A stretch of DNA of 64,000 bases from Tetrahymena thermophila SB210 (taxonomy: Eukaryota > Ciliophora > Oligohymenophorea > Hymenostomatida > Tetrahymenidae). The notes beneath the pieces were generated by a model. It searched no databases. It worked only from the letters and a program-made list of their open reading frames with translations, and had not been told where the DNA came from. Numbering within the stretch: the first letter of the stretch is position 1; each line of letters begins with the position of its first letter. The position numbers and the translations under genes are program-made. Location of the stretch: positions 434,001 through 498,000 of the forward strand of contig NW_002476544.1 in the NCBI RefSeq assembly GCF_000189635.1, written 5' to 3'. Shown here one piece after another: positions 1 to 13,982 of this stretch.

Positions 1-846
1 ATGGAAAAATAAATTTGTTTGCGATGGAATTCATTTTAATAAACTACGGCAATTAAATAAAATTAATAATATTTTTTTTTAAATTTAGGTATTTAATTTA
101 TCTAAATTACACTAATTACCTTTTACTTGAGGAGAAATTGCTTAAATATTAAAGATGTTACTGATATGCTAAAGATAAAAACAACTAAAAATAATTTATC
201 ACACAAATTAAATGATCTAATTTTGGGAATATTAAATAAATTTCTAAAATTAGAATGTTAATTTTAAATTATTTAGTTATATAAAAGAAAAATCTTGTTG
301 CCAACTTTCCAAATAAATTTTTTAATTTTGATTATATTTTATCTTATTTTAAAGTTTTTTTATAGTAGTAATGAACTAAATTTCAGATTCATGTTAACAT
401 ATTTATAGAATTTAAAAACAATAAATGTTAATTCATTTTTAAAGCTTTTACTAGCTGATAATTTAATTAAATACAGCAAAAGTTATTTATTAAATATACA
501 GTATAATGGAGTAATATTAAAATAATTAGATAAGTATTAATTTGCCAAACAACTTTACAAAAGCAAATTGAATTAATAATTTATTAAACTTATTTAGACA
601 TAATCAATAGATAAAATCATTTTTCTGGTCTCTTACTAGAGTATAAATTACTATTTATTCATTTTTCATTATTAAAATATAGAAAATATTATGAAATAAA
701 TATAATTTAAAATGATATTTAACAAAAGAAAAACCAAGACCACCTTTGAGTGTATTTTATTTGATCTGAGAGAAATTACGATTAACATATAGAATTAAAA
801 AATTATTAAATATTTTTGATATTAAAATTTAATAATTTTGGAGTAA
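1..846 (+). repeat. 5' flanking unit of paralogue A (duplicated intergenic DNA)
   Basis: There is no gene here. The stretch, beginning atggaaaaataaatttgttt, is closely repeated before copy C (14,313-15,185), and more loosely before B, before D and in the broken unit at 13,029. The flank was therefore duplicated together with the gene and should contain the promoter. The last bases before the start are alike in all copies (attaaaatttaataat, then gagtaaATG). The unit may begin before the window edge. Confidence 0.7.
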
Positions 847-3800
847 ATGAGTTAAGATCAAGCTTAAAATATAGATGCTGAAAACAATAAACCTTCTCCA
901 AAAAAATAGGGACTTATAAAAAGAAATTAATCTCAATTAATATTAGTTTTTTTAGGGTTATTACCTTCTTTCATTTTAATAATATCTACTTTCATTAGTC
1001 TGTGGTATTTGCAGTAATAGAGTATGTTAATAATATAGCAATTTTCTGATTAACTATACTAAGATTAAATAAATAGCTCTAAATAACATAACCGTGCAGT
1101 CATTTTTTAGATTAGTTAGTAAGTTTAAAAGATTCCGTGGTAGTTGAGTATAATAAATGAATTTTTAGGGTCCTAATTGCTGGGTTAAGTAAAGTATAGC
1201 AAAAAATATGTACCTCCTTTACATAATGTTGATAGAACTTATTTAAACAAAGAAAATACTACAGTCATAAAAATGTTTAAGAAAAACCCAATTCTTACTA
1301 GTGTTTGGTAAATATTATTTAAAATTATTTTCTTAAATTAAATTATCATAAATCATTTTTGAATTATTTAAGAGAGTTTGGTTAATATTCTAATTTCATT
1401 TATCTCTCTTCATGAGTAATAAAAATTCTACTTGAAACAAAGTTGGAAGGAAAAATTTAAAGTCAAATGACTAAAATGGGAAAACTCTACTTTGCTACTT
1501 TGAAATTAATTATTTAATAAAATTACTATATTTTTAAGACGTTTAATGCACTATTTTAACCATCTGGTAAAGAATTTTTTGTAATTAATAACAGGCATTA
1601 GGTTAACAAAGCATATTTATAATAGCTAAATTAAATCGAGCTTTCATAACTAAAGTTGCTAACAAAGGCTGACTTTTTATAAAAATCTTTTAAATATGAT
1701 AATTTGAATTAAGTTACAAGATGGATGAAGATAGATAATACATTTAATAGTCTTGATTATGATGGGATTGTTTACATGCCAGGTACAAATAAAACCTATT
1801 CTACTTATTAACCACCAGATGATTGCCCTTATAAAGGTTCTTATAATTTTGATCCAAGATGCAGATATTATTATCAGCCAACTGTAGGAAATATATCAAC
1901 TGTTATCTTTCCTCCTACTATGAACCTCGGAACAACTGGTACTTATTATGCAAGTTAATTTTGCTAGAGGAGAGTTAATTTAGGTTCATAAAAATAAAAT
2001 GAAATTTTCTCAGTTCTTTGTATAACACTAAATCTACAAGTCTTACCCGCTTACTTTTAAAACTTTGGTAATAACTCTATATATTAGATGCTAATTGATC
2101 CCTCAAGCTTGACAGTACTTTATAATTCATAAGCATAAATTTAATAATAAGTTACTGTGATGCAGACTGAAACAGACTACCTTTAAGATTAATCTCAAGC
2201 AAATATATTTATACAAAATTTAACTTAAAACTCAAACAATGTCATATTAAATACTAGCTCTTATCAACTAGCGTATTTGCTTGATAACAGCCAACAAACA
2301 TTTTAATATAACAGAAATGGTACTGATTGTCTTGTTATACTAAATGTAATCTCGATTGTTGATAAAGTACCAAAAGTAGAAAGAAATAGACTTAATGATC
2401 CAGCTCCTAAATTCTAATTGAAGAAAGTATACCTATTTTTGGATGTGCTGACAAAAGAAAATTTACAAATTTATGCCACAAATCTATAAAATACTATTTA
2501 TTTTTATAATAAAATTTTTGTTTACACAAGTTACGGATTAATTTGTATAATTTTATAAATATAAATTTATTACTCGATTATTTTGGGGAAATACATATTA
2601 AATCCTATAATCCATCTGTCATACATACTGAGTAAGATAAAAATACAAAATTTAAATCAAACTATAAATTTCGACTAAAAAGAAAAAATAACAGAAAAAT
2701 TATAAACAAGTTATGTAAACAGCAGCTAAATTGTTTTCAATGAAATGAAAACCGATTCAGTCAATCAAATCTTCATAGATGAATAAATTGATGCAGATTT
2801 TGAAGGATTGTGTCATTCAAGAGATACACAAGATCTTTTGAATAACTTTCAAGATATGTTTAAGGTACTCAGGTTTACTACTTAAAATTTTTACAAAGAA
2901 GATGCCAGCTTGTAGCTTTTGAATCTAATAAAATAAATTCAACACTTCTAACGATTTGGTAATCATAGAGCACTAGGAGTTTGTTATAACAATATGGGCG
3001 TAATTCACTATAATTGTGGTAGATTTCAGGAAGCTTCAGAAAATTTTTAGTAAGCTATTATTTATGCAAATTACGAATTAAATACCTACTCTCATCATCA
3101 CCAAGGAGAAGCAGTTGAACTTAGTCAAAACCTTAAGAGAATAACAGCTCATTTAAGAAGTTCAATATAAAATAATTTAAGTCTAGAATTTACTGAAGAT
3201 GTAAGCAACCTTAATATTTCTATCCAACAAGAAAAATAAAGATAGACAAAATAGTATAGTCAATTTTAGAGTTATCAAGTAGAGCTTTACTGGAGTCTAT
3301 TTAATAGAAAAACAAATTTAATCAAAGCCATGTATATGTTTATTTAAAATAGTAACAATAAACTATGGGATATCATCGAAGATTATGCATTTGAAAATAT
3401 AATAATCAGCTAAATATATTTACCTCCTTCAAATAAAAGGGAAATGATTAATTATTACATTTTATCTAAAGTGTTACAAAAACAAAGTTTGGATAATGAA
3501 GCTATTTAAGTATTAAATAGACTTAGTAATTTTTATGTAAAAATATAAGAAAGCAAATATGGAAAATAATCTCAAGAAAATTAAAAATAAACTGATGTAA
3601 ACTCTGTCTAAATTATTAACAGTTAATGGAAAAGAGAATTATATTCAGATAATTTCATAAACTAAAGCAAAAATATGTAAATCAGTAATATTAATCAACC
3701 CAACAATATCATGAGCTACAATGATGATACAAATAACTCTTTTATTTTATATTCTCCAATAAAAAAAACGAAATCAATGAGCAAAAAAATAAATATTCAA

Positions 3801-6473
3801 GATAAAATAAAAGATAAAGTTTAAAATTTATTTAAAACACAAAATAACAATTTTCTCAATAAATTATAAATAAATTTTCAAAAAATCGACAAAAATCTTA
3901 TTTAAGAAAAAGAGCCAGATTAGAAAGTAAATTAATCGAAATTAAAAAATTCTATTTATGATTCTAAAAAAAACAAAGGAATCTACAACAATTAAAAGAA
4001 AAATGTAAAAGATTCAAATAACAAATTTTTATTAGGAAATGATTTTTGCCATCATAATATTTCAGTAGCAAATAGTAAAACAAATTTATATCCATTTTTA
4101 TTTTTTTAGGAGGGAAAAGAGAAAAGTTATGATAAAATCACCAATTAAATATCCTAATAACCTCAAAATAAATATCTAGCTGATTCATAAAGTTAAAATG
4201 AATTCCATAATATTCTTTAGAAATAAAGATTTTCTATGTTAAAAAGTATTTTATCACAACAAGAAGTTACAAAATCATCTAATTAAAAATCCAACAAGTA
4301 AATAAAGTTTATCCTAAAAAAGAAGGAAAAAGTTAAAGCTACTGCTTTGGAAAATAATAAGTTTATTTTCTATCCAGTGAGAAAACATAAAAATAACGAT
4401 AAAGTAATACAATATGAATATAGTTCAGATATTTACTTTCAATATTGCTCAATTGAGCATGCTTCCTATTTAATTAAATAGTAACATTTTTATAATGCAG
4501 CTGTAATGCTTACTAGCTCTTTCGAGACATGTTAATATTATCTACCTCATTTAAGAAAAATACAAATGGATATGCTTTTCAATATATTCTAATAATAAAA
4601 CATAAAGAGCAAAGATTTTGAAATAGCGAATAAAAGATATTCTTAAATGACATCATCTAATTTCAATATTTACCTTATTTCAGCATGTTAAAAGTAAAGT
4701 GTTCAATTAAAATTATATGCAATCTGTAATGATTTAGTAAATGAAATCCTTTTTAAAGAAAATGATTATTTTGGATTGATTTAATACAGCTACGAAGAAC
4801 AAATATTCACGTAGTTAATTGCTTCAACTTAGGTAAAACTTATATAACAAGCTCCATTATTTTTTGAATAGATTTTACTTTCATTGCTGCCAAAAAAATA
4901 AGCAAATCATACATAAAAATTAAAAAATGATAAAATTTAGCTTTAACAAAAAAAAACTCTTGGTTATCCGTAATCTACTAGTAATTTACCATCATTAAAC
5001 TAAATTAGTGTTTTTCAAGATATAAATTAATAATCCTTTTAAAATTCAAATTTGAATCTAAAAACTGGTTCTATCCTTAAATCAGATAATTACCACTTTA
5101 ATAAAAAGGCATAAAATTAAAAATCTGACTAAGAATCATTTGATGCCAGAGAAGATATCAGCTCATTTCATCTGAAATAGAAGCTGAATTTTGCTAGGAA
5201 TGAATTTTTAGAATAAATAGATTTAAATACCTCATAAACATCTATAGAATCTTACACAATACCTAATTAAATTCAATTCTTTTAAACTAAAGAAAATATT
5301 AAATAACATAATCTTACAAAAATGTTAACTTAAAAATATTTCTAAACCATTAGTAGTTTGAACACAACTTTAACAATAAAGAATAATTCTCAGAAATAAT
5401 TGCCATAACCTTAAAGTATAAATAATTCAAATATACCATTCAAAGAAGATTATATGTAATAAATATATACTTTTATGGATGATAAATTTAAAGAAGATTC
5501 TATCAATATTAAGAATTTATCGAAAAAAAATGGCTAAAATACTTAAAATAATTCAAACAATTCTAATTACTACAACATTTAACTTTAGAAATCAGACTCT
5601 GAAAAGACTTAAAATTTAATGAATTTAGAGAAATAAGAATAATAAATTACAGGTTTAGATTAACTAAAAAACTAACAAGCTATTTAATGTTAATTTAACA
5701 CTTCTCCTAAATCCTCCTAGTATAAAAATAGATAATAATCAATTGATTAGGCTCAAAAAAAAGTAAATATGCAATATTAAAAAAGCTTTTTACCAAACTA
5801 AATTTAGATTTTCAATGCTTCAAATCAGAAATAGCAACCAATTTCAGATAACACATTTTAAATGGATTTATTTATGTTTAATAGTAGTCCTACCTCTAAA
5901 TAAACTAGTCCATTAAATTAATTTTAACACTTACATGATGATTAAAATAAATCATATTAACTAAAATCTTATGAAAATTAATTTGTTGACTAAAAAGTAA
6001 GCTAAAATAGAAAATATCATGAAATGAAAAAATAATAATGCAAATCCAGTGAATACTTATTTCATTTAGGAGTACATGCATGCTTAAAATAGTTTATATT
6101 AAATTCTGATGAAAAACTAAGTATTCATCTAACTTAAAATAAATATAAACACTAAAGCAATAAAAAATATGAACCTTAAAAAAATTAGTAAGCTTACTTG
6201 ATTTATATTACAGACTAATATTTCTAAATCACTAAATCAAATCTAATGCAAGAGTTGACTCAGCTACTAATTAGCATAGGTACTGAATTGTTAATTTTAG
6301 TTCTTAATGATGTTTAATAGCTTGATGAGAGCAGTGGTTTAGAGAATGTGTCTATTGATGGCAAATAAATTATAAGCTTTTTCAACTCAGAATAAAAAAT
6401 GCTATAATATATTTATAATACCAGAGAACATCTAAAGAACTACTTAATGCCAATGGTTATTGAGCATTTTTGA
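847..6473 (+). CDS. Paralogue A: membrane Cache / TPR / split VWA-like protein (1,779 aa)
   Basis: Read with TAA/TAG as Gln this is one gene with one intron at 1308-1594; the exons total 5,340 nt, exactly 1,780 codons including TGA. Domains: a short polar N-terminus, a hydrophobic segment at about residues 31-56, a presumed extracellular region with a Cache-like FDPRCRYYYQ motif near 239-248, and a second membrane segment at about 465-488. Next come a TPR-like region around 612-646 (GVCYNNMGVIHYNCGRFQEA) and a VWA-like half near 1150-1220 (NDYFGLIQYS). A long Gln/Asn/Ser-rich stretch follows, then the second VWA half with LIYITD near 1686. The metal-binding DxSxS of VWA domains is not evident (the place reads SACQKQS). 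Likely a plasma-membrane sensor or scaffold; ligand unknown. It is the first of four tandem copies and is closest to copy C. Family naming rests on motif reading, not on a search. Confidence 0.82.
1308..1594 (+). other. Intron of paralogue A
   Basis: The intron starts gtaaatatt after the codon fragment TG and ends aacag, rejoining as a Trp codon followed by HQVNKAYLQQ. Its position is identical in all four paralogues (277, 267 and 261 bp in B, C and D). At 287 bp it is long compared with the 50-100 bp introns elsewhere in the window. Internal blocks such as aaaattctact are retained among copies. Confidence 0.8.
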
Positions 6474-7316
6474 ATGATGAATTTTCTCAAAAAACCTAAG
6501 TATTTATTATAAATTACTGTATTTTTGTGTTTAATAAACCCTTTCATTTTTTTAAAGACATTTTAATTTAAAATTATTAAAAATTTACAGGATTTTAATT
6601 AAGAAAATAATATTTTTTTTCTAATTTAGATAAATTACACTATCTACCTTTTATTTGAAGAGAATTTGCTTAAATAAATAATTTATTGATAAACTAAAAA
6701 TAACAATAATATAAAAAAATAAAAATTCAATTATTTTAACATCTTAAATAATTTTACCAAAACATAAAAATAATTTGCAAATATTTAGTTAAATTAAAGA
6801 AAAATTTTATTTTACACTTTAAAATAAATATTTTTAAATTTGATTATATTTGATAATATTAAATAATAATTGAATAGTATTTTAGAGTTTTTCAAGAAAA
6901 CTATAGTACTTAACTAATTTTCAGTTTCAGACATTGATATTATTAATATAAATAAATTAATTCTTTTTTAAGTTATTACTAAGCTGATAATTTAATTAAA
7001 TATGACAAAAGCTGTATATAAAATATACCTTTTAATTAGTAATATAAAAATAAATTGACTATTTATTTAAGTTGTTTAGAGATAATCAAAAATGAAATAA
7101 TTTTACTAGTCTCTAAGCAAAAATATAAATTACTATTTATTTATTTAGTAATTAATTATTAAAAATACTAATTATCTAAAATTAGCTTCCCATAAAAGAA
7201 TAAATAATCTTAATAACCTTAGAGTGTATGTAAGAGTTAACAATTCTTGAATATATATAAAATTCGTAAATCAATTATTTATATTTTGATATTAAAATTT
7301 AATAATTTAAGAGTAA
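6474..7316 (+). repeat. Intergenic / promoter region between paralogues A and B
   Basis: This is AT-rich sequence with no gene. It matches the C-D interval (20,829-21,677) more closely than the flank of A or C, for example acaggattttaattaagaaa in both. That supports duplication of a two-gene block. The region just before the start repeats the attaaaatttaataatttaa element seen in front of every copy. Confidence 0.65.
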
Positions 7317-10300
7317 ATGAATTAAGATCAAATATAACATAAAAATGATTAAAATAATAAATCTTCTAATAGAAAACATGAATTTTTAAAAAGAAATTAT
7401 ACTCAGTTGATATTAGTTTTTTTAGGGTTATTACCTTCTTTCATTTTAATAATATCTACTTTCATTAGTCTATGGTATCTGCAGAAATAGATTATGTTAA
7501 TAATATATCAATTTTCTGATTAGCTATATTAAGATTAAATAAATAGCTCTAAGTTGAATAACAGAGCAGTCCTTTTTTAAATCAATTAATAAGTTTAAAA
7601 GATTCCATGGGAGTTGAATTTAATAAATGAATTTGTGGGTTACTAATTGCTAGGTTAAATCAAAAATAGCAATAAATATGTACCTGCATTACATAATATT
7701 GAAAGAACTTATTTAAACTAAGAGAATACTACAGTCATAAATATGTTTAAAAAAAACCCAATTCTTACTAGCTCTTGGTAAATATTATTGAAAGCCATTC
7801 TTATAAATTGATATATTTTAGAGGATTTGGTTATAATTCAATTATTCTTACATCTATTCATAAATTATAAAAATTCTACATTTAAAAAAATAAAAAGTTA
7901 AGAGAAGAAAATTTATAGTACAATCAATATTTAAAAAGAAAAATTCTACTTTGTTATTTCGCAATTAATTGTTTAATGAAATTACTAAATTTTTACAATA
8001 TTTAATTCACTTTATTTAATCATATGATAAAAAACTTTATTTAAATAATAATAGGCATTAGATTAACAAAACATATTTATATTAGTTAAATTAAATTGAG
8101 CTTTCTTAAATACAGTTACTAACAAAGGTTGACTTTTTCTAAAAATCTTTCAAATATGATAACTTGAATGAAGTTACAAGGTGGATGAAGACAGATAATA
8201 CACTTAATAACCTAGCTTATGATGGGATTGCTTACATGCCAGGTACAAATAAAACATATTCTATTTATTAACCACCAGATGATTGCCCTTATAAAGGTAC
8301 TTATAATTTTGATCCAAGATGTAGATATTATTATCAGCCAACTCTAGGAAACGTATCTATTGTTGTATATCCTCCTACTATGAATATCGGCCCAGGTGGT
8401 ACTTATTATGGAAGTATGTTTTGCTAGAGGAGAATTAACTTGGGTTCATAAAAATAAAATGACATTTTCTCAGTTCTTTGTATAGGACTTAATCTGGGAA
8501 TTATACCTTCTTACTTTTAAAACTTTGGCCATAATTCCAAATATTAGATGCTAGTTGATCCGTAAAGCTTGACAGTACTTTATAATTCATAAGTATAACT
8601 TTAATAATAAGTTACTGTGATGCAGACTGAAACAGACTACCTTTAAGATTAATCTCAAGCAAATATATTTATACAAAATTTAACTTAAAACTCAAACTTT
8701 GTCATATTAAATACTAGCTCTTATAAATTAACGTATTTTCTTGATAACAGCCAAGAAACATTTTAATATAACAGAAATGGTACTGATTGTCTTGTTATAC
8801 TAAATATAATCTCAATTGTTGATAAAGTACCAAAAGTAGATAGAAATAGGCCTAATAATCCAGCTCCTAAATTCTAATTGAAGAAGGTTTTCCTGTTTTT
8901 AGATGTACTGACAAAAGAAAATTTACAAATTTATGCCACAAATCTATAAAATACTATTTATTTTTATAATTAAATTTTTGCTTACACTAGTTACGGATTA
9001 ATATGTATAATCTTAATAATTCAAATTTACTACTCGATTGTTTTGGGAAAATACATATTAAATCCTATAATTCATCTGACATACATATTGAGCAAGATAA
9101 GAATACAAAATTTAAATTCAACTACAAATTTTGGTTAAAAAGAAAAAATAGCAGAAATATTACAAAAAAATTATGTAAACAGCAGCTAAATTGTTTTCAA
9201 TGACATAAGAACTGATTAGACAAATTAAATCCTAATTGACGAGTAATTTGATGCAGATTTTGAAGGATTGTGTCATTCAAGAGATACACAAGATCTTTTG
9301 AATAGCTTTCAAGACATGTTTAAGGTACTCAGGTTTACTACTTAAAATTTTTACAAAGAAGATGCCAGCTTGCAGCTTTTGAATCTAATATCATAAATTC
9401 AGCATTTCTAGCGATTTGGTAACCATAGGGCATTAGGAGTTTGTTATAACAATATGGGAGTAATTCACTATAATTGCGGTAGATTTTAGGAAGCTTCAGA
9501 AAATTTTCAGTAAGCTGTTATTTATGCAAATTACGAATTAAATAGCTACTCTCATCATCACCAAGGTGAAACAGTTAAGATTACTCAAAATCTTAAAAGA
9601 CTGGTATCTGATTTAAGAAGCTCTATATAAAATAATACAACTCTAGATTATACTGAAGATAATGTAAGAAACCTTAATATTTCTATCTATCAAAAAAATT
9701 AAAAATCGGAAAATTAGGATAATTAATAGAAGAGTCATCAAGTAGAGCTATACTGGAGTTTATTTAATAGAAAAACAAATTTAATCAAAGCAATGTATAT
9801 GTTTATTTAAAATAGTAACAATAAACTATGGGATATAATAGAAGATTATGCATATGAAAATATAATAATCAGCTAAGTATATTTACCTCCTTCAAATAAA
9901 AGGGAAATTATTAATTATTACACTTTATCTAATGTGTTACAAAAATAAAATCTGGATAATGAAGCTGTTTAAGTATTAAATAGACTTAGTTATTTTTTTG
10001 CAAAAATATAAGAAGGCAAATATGGAAAATAATCTCAAGAAAATTAAAAATAAACTGATGTAGACTGTACCTAAAGTTTTAACAGTAAGTAAAAAAGATA
10101 ATTTTTTCCAGATGATTTTATGAATTAAAGTAAAAATATGTAAATCAGAAATATTAATTAGTCCAACAATTTCATGAGCTACAATAATGAAACAAATAAG
10201 TCTTTTATCTTACATTCTCCAATTTAAAATATGAAATCAAGAATCAAAAAACTAAATATTTAAAATAAAATAAAAGATAAAATTTAAAATTTATTTAATA

Positions 10301-12918
10301 AACAAAATAATAATTTTTAAAATTATTTATAACTAAATTTTCAAAATAATAACAAAAATCTTAGTTAAGAAAAAGAACCAGACTAATAAAATTAGAAATT
10401 AAGTTAATTAAAGTTAACAAATTCATTTTTTTCTCCTAAAAAAAATAAAGAAATCTATAATAATTAAAAGAAACCTCTTGCAAATATAAAAGATTTAAAT
10501 AACAAATTTTAATTTGGATATGATTTTTGCAGTCAAAATAATTCAGTAGCAAATAGTAAAACAAATTTAAATCTATTTTTATCTTTTTACGAGGAAAAAG
10601 ATAATAATTATGATAAAATTACCTATCAAATATCTTAATAACTTCAAAATAAATAGCTAGCTGATTCATAGAGTTAAGAAAAATTTGATAGTATTTTTTA
10701 GAAAAAAAAATTTTTAAACTTAAAAAATATTTTATCACTGTAAGAAGTTTCTTAATCACCAAATTAAAAATCAAACAAATAAAATATCATAAAAAATTAG
10801 GAAAAAATTAAAGCTAATACATTCGAAAATAATAAATTTATTTTCTATCCAGTGAGAAATCATAAAAATGACTATAAAGTAATAAAATATGAATATTGTT
10901 CAGATATCTACTTTCAATATTGCTCAATTTAGCATGCTTCATATTTAATTAAATAATAAAATTTTTATAATGCAGCTGTAATGCTAACTAGTTCTTTCGA
11001 GATGTGTTAATATTATTTACCTCATTTAAGAAAAATACAAATGGATATGCTTTTCAATATATTCTAAAAATAAAATATAAATAGCATAGATTTTGAAGTA
11101 GCGAATAAAAGATATTCTTAAATGTCATCATCTAATTTCAATATTTACCTTATGTCAGCGTGCTAAAAGTAATTCAACCAATTAAAATTATATGCAATCT
11201 GTAATGATTTAGTAAATGAAATTCTCTTTAAAGATAATGATAGTTTTGGATTGATTTAATACAGCTTCGATGAACAAATATTCATCCAATTAATTGCTAC
11301 AATTTAGGTAAAACTTATATAGAAAGCTCCATTATTTTTTGAGTAGATTTTACTTTCTTTGCTGCCAAAAAAGTAAGCATGTTGTGCATAAAAATTAATA
11401 AACGATAAAATTTAGCTTTAACAAAAAAATACTCTTGATTATCCTAAATCCATAAGTAATTTATTAATATCAAATTATATAAATATTTTTTAAGATATAA
11501 ATTAGCAATCCTATTAAAATTTAAATATATAATTAAAGACTGGTTCTATCTTAAAATCAAAAAACTATCAATTAAATTAAAAACCTGACTAAGAATTACT
11601 TAATTTCAGAGAACGTATCAGTTCATATCATCTGAAACAGAAATTGAATTCTGATAGGAATACATTTTTAGAATAAATAGAATTAAGCTAAGATTCATCA
11701 TAAACATCTTTAGAATCTTACACTATACCAAATTAAATTGAATTGGACCAAACTAAAGAAAATATAAAATAACATAACCTTAAAAAAATCTTAAATTAAA
11801 AATTTTTCTAAACCTTTAGTAATTTGAATACAGCTTAAATAGTAAAGAGTAACTCTAAAAAATATTCCTCGTAATTTTAAAGTATTAACTCAAATATATC
11901 TTTCAAAGAAGATAATATGTATTAAATCTATCATAATGAATTTAAAGAAGATTCTACCTCTTTAAATAATTTTTCTAATAAAAATGGCTTAAATACTTAA
12001 AATAATTCAAACTACTTTTTTTCGAATAGCATTTAACTTTAAAAAACAAATTCTGAAAATACTTAAAATTTGATGAATTTAGAGAACGAAGATTAATAAA
12101 TAACAAGCTTAGATTATCTAAAAAACAAAAAAAATTCTTAAAGTTAATATGGTACTTCTCTTAAATCCTCCCATTATAAAAATATTTTTGAATCAAATGA
12201 TTTGGCTCAAAAAAAGTTAAATATGTAAAATTAAATAAGCTTTTTACCAAACTAAATTTAGCTTTTGAATACTGCAAATCAACATTAGCAACCTCTTTCT
12301 GATAATACATTTTAAATAGATTTATCTAGGTTTAAAAGAAGTCTTACATCAAAATAAACCAATTAATTAGAATATCTGCAAGATGATTAAAACAAATCAG
12401 TTTAGCTAAATTCTTACGATTATTAACTTATTGACTAGAAAACAAGCTAAGATAGAAAAAAACATGAAATAAAAAAATAATAATGTAAATCCAGCGAATA
12501 TATATTTCATTAAGGACTACATGCATGCTTAAAATAGTTTATATTAAATTCTGATGAAAAACTAAGTATTCATCTAACTTAAAATAAATATAAACATTAA
12601 AGCAATAAAAAATATGAACTGTAATAAAATTAATAAACTTACTTGATTTATATTACAGACTAATATTTCTAAATCACTAAATAAAATCTAATGAAAGAAT
12701 TGACTCAGCTACTGATTAGCATAGGTTGTGAATTGTTAATTTTAGTTCTTAATGATACTTTATCGTTTGATGAGAGCAGTGATTTAGAGAATGTATCAAT
12801 TGATGGTAAATAAATAATTAGCTTTTTCAACACAGAAGAAAAAATACTATAATATATTTATAATAGCAGAGAACATCTAAACAATTACTTAAAGCCAATG
12901 GTTATTGAGCATTTTTGA
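7317..12918 (+). CDS. Paralogue B: membrane Cache / TPR / split VWA-like protein (1,774 aa)
   Basis: This is the second tandem copy. It has one intron at 7778-8054; the exons sum to 5,325 nt (1,775 codons with TGA), so the reading frame is preserved. Architecture is as in copy A: a membrane segment after the N-terminal MNQDQIQHKNDQNN tail, a Cache-like FDPRCRYYYQ motif, a second membrane segment, the TPR region (GVCYNNMGVIHYNCGRFQEA), and VWA-like halves flanking a low-complexity Gln/Asn/Ser stretch. The C-terminal end MVIEHF is shared. The N-terminal tail and many substitutions pair this copy with D, not with A or C. A plus-strand standard-code ORF at 9003-9203 is only an out-of-frame shadow of this gene. 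Function unknown; probably a surface sensor or adaptor. Confidence 0.82.
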
Positions 12919-13028
12919 ATGATTAAATTATCTCAAAAAACATAGTTATTTATTTATTAGAAATTACTGTATTTTTTTTGTTTAATTAACCCTTTTATTT
13001 TTTTAAGACATTTTAATTTATAAATATA
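12919..13028 (+). other. 3' flank of paralogue B
   Basis: This short AT-rich flank is homologous to the DNA after copies A, C and D (aattactgtattttt followed by a run ending ttttaattta). It marks the end of the first two-gene block. No gene is seen. Confidence 0.5.
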
Positions 13029-13812
13029 AAATGGAAAACTAAAAAAAATAGTTTATGATGGAATTCATTCATTATAAAAAATTACAGTATTTAAATTAGG
13101 CTAATAATATTTAGTTTTTAATTTAGATAGTTAAATTATCTAAATTACACTAATTCCTTTTATTTGAGGATAATTTTCTTAGTAATAAATTATTGATAGG
13201 CTAAGATGAAAGTAATTAAAAATTAATTTTAATACAAATTCAATTATTTATTTTTAGAATTGTAAAATATATTTCTCAAATTAGAAAGTTAATTAGCAAT
13301 TATTTAATTATTTAGTTTAAAGAAAAATCTTATTGCAAACTTTGTATTGATAGCATTTAAAAACAATATATGTAAATTCATTTTTAATGCTTTTATTAGC
13401 TGATTATTTAATTTTATACATTAAAATATACAGTTTAATGTTGTAATATTGAAATAATTTAACTAAATAAGCATCAACTTTACAAAAGCAAATTGAGTTA
13501 ATAAATAAATAATTAAATTTGTTTAAATAAAATAAAAAAATGAAATCATTTTTTTAGTTTCTTGCTCATTTATTTACTCATGTATAAATTATAATATAGA
13601 AAAAATTAAGAAATAAAAATAATTTAAAATTCCTTTCCATCAAATAAAAACCAACACCACTTTTGAATATATTTTATTTGATATGACTGACATTATGATA
13701 TATAAATTAATTAAAAATTTTATTCTCAATATTTTATTTTATATGAAAGAAATTAAGTACAATAAATATATTATTAAATAGCTTAAGTTTTAACTTTTGA
13801 CATTAAAATTTA
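13029..13812 (+). repeat. Orphaned 5' flanking copy of a fifth unit
   Basis: The sequence begins atggaaaactaaaaaaa and repeats the upstream DNA of copies A and C in order, including the ggaattcatt block, the attacactaatt block, the aaaaccaacaccactttt block and the final attaaaatttattaat element. Instead of the expected start codon and gene body, it passes directly into the 3' end of the gene. Confidence 0.7.
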
Positions 13813-13982
13813 TTAATGATGTTTAATAGTTTGATGAGAGCAGTTTTTTAGAGAATTTATCAATTGATCAAATAAGTTATAAGCTTTTTCTACACAGAAG
13901 AAAAAATGCTTTAATATATTTATAATAAAAGAGAGTATCTAAAAAACAACCTGATGCCAATGGTTATTGAACATTTTTGAAT
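13812..13982 (+). pseudogene. 3'-end remnant of a fifth Cache/TPR/VWA paralogue
   Basis: Beginning at aatgatgtttaatagtttga, the sequence matches the last approximately 57 codons of the paralogues (NDVQQ, DESS, LEN-SID, MVIEHF region). Nearly the whole gene body (about 5.4 kb) is missing between the 5' flank and this piece. Relative to the intact copies, two bases are lost after the Ser-Ile-Asp codons (gatcaaat versus gatggcaaat), so the reading frame is broken as well. This is a host gene relic, not a functional gene. Confidence 0.75.

Noticed and set aside
9003-9203. 66-codon plus-strand ORF inside paralogue B
   Set aside because: It is in a different frame from the true paralogue B reading, has no counterpart in the other three copies, and ends only because the standard code was assumed.
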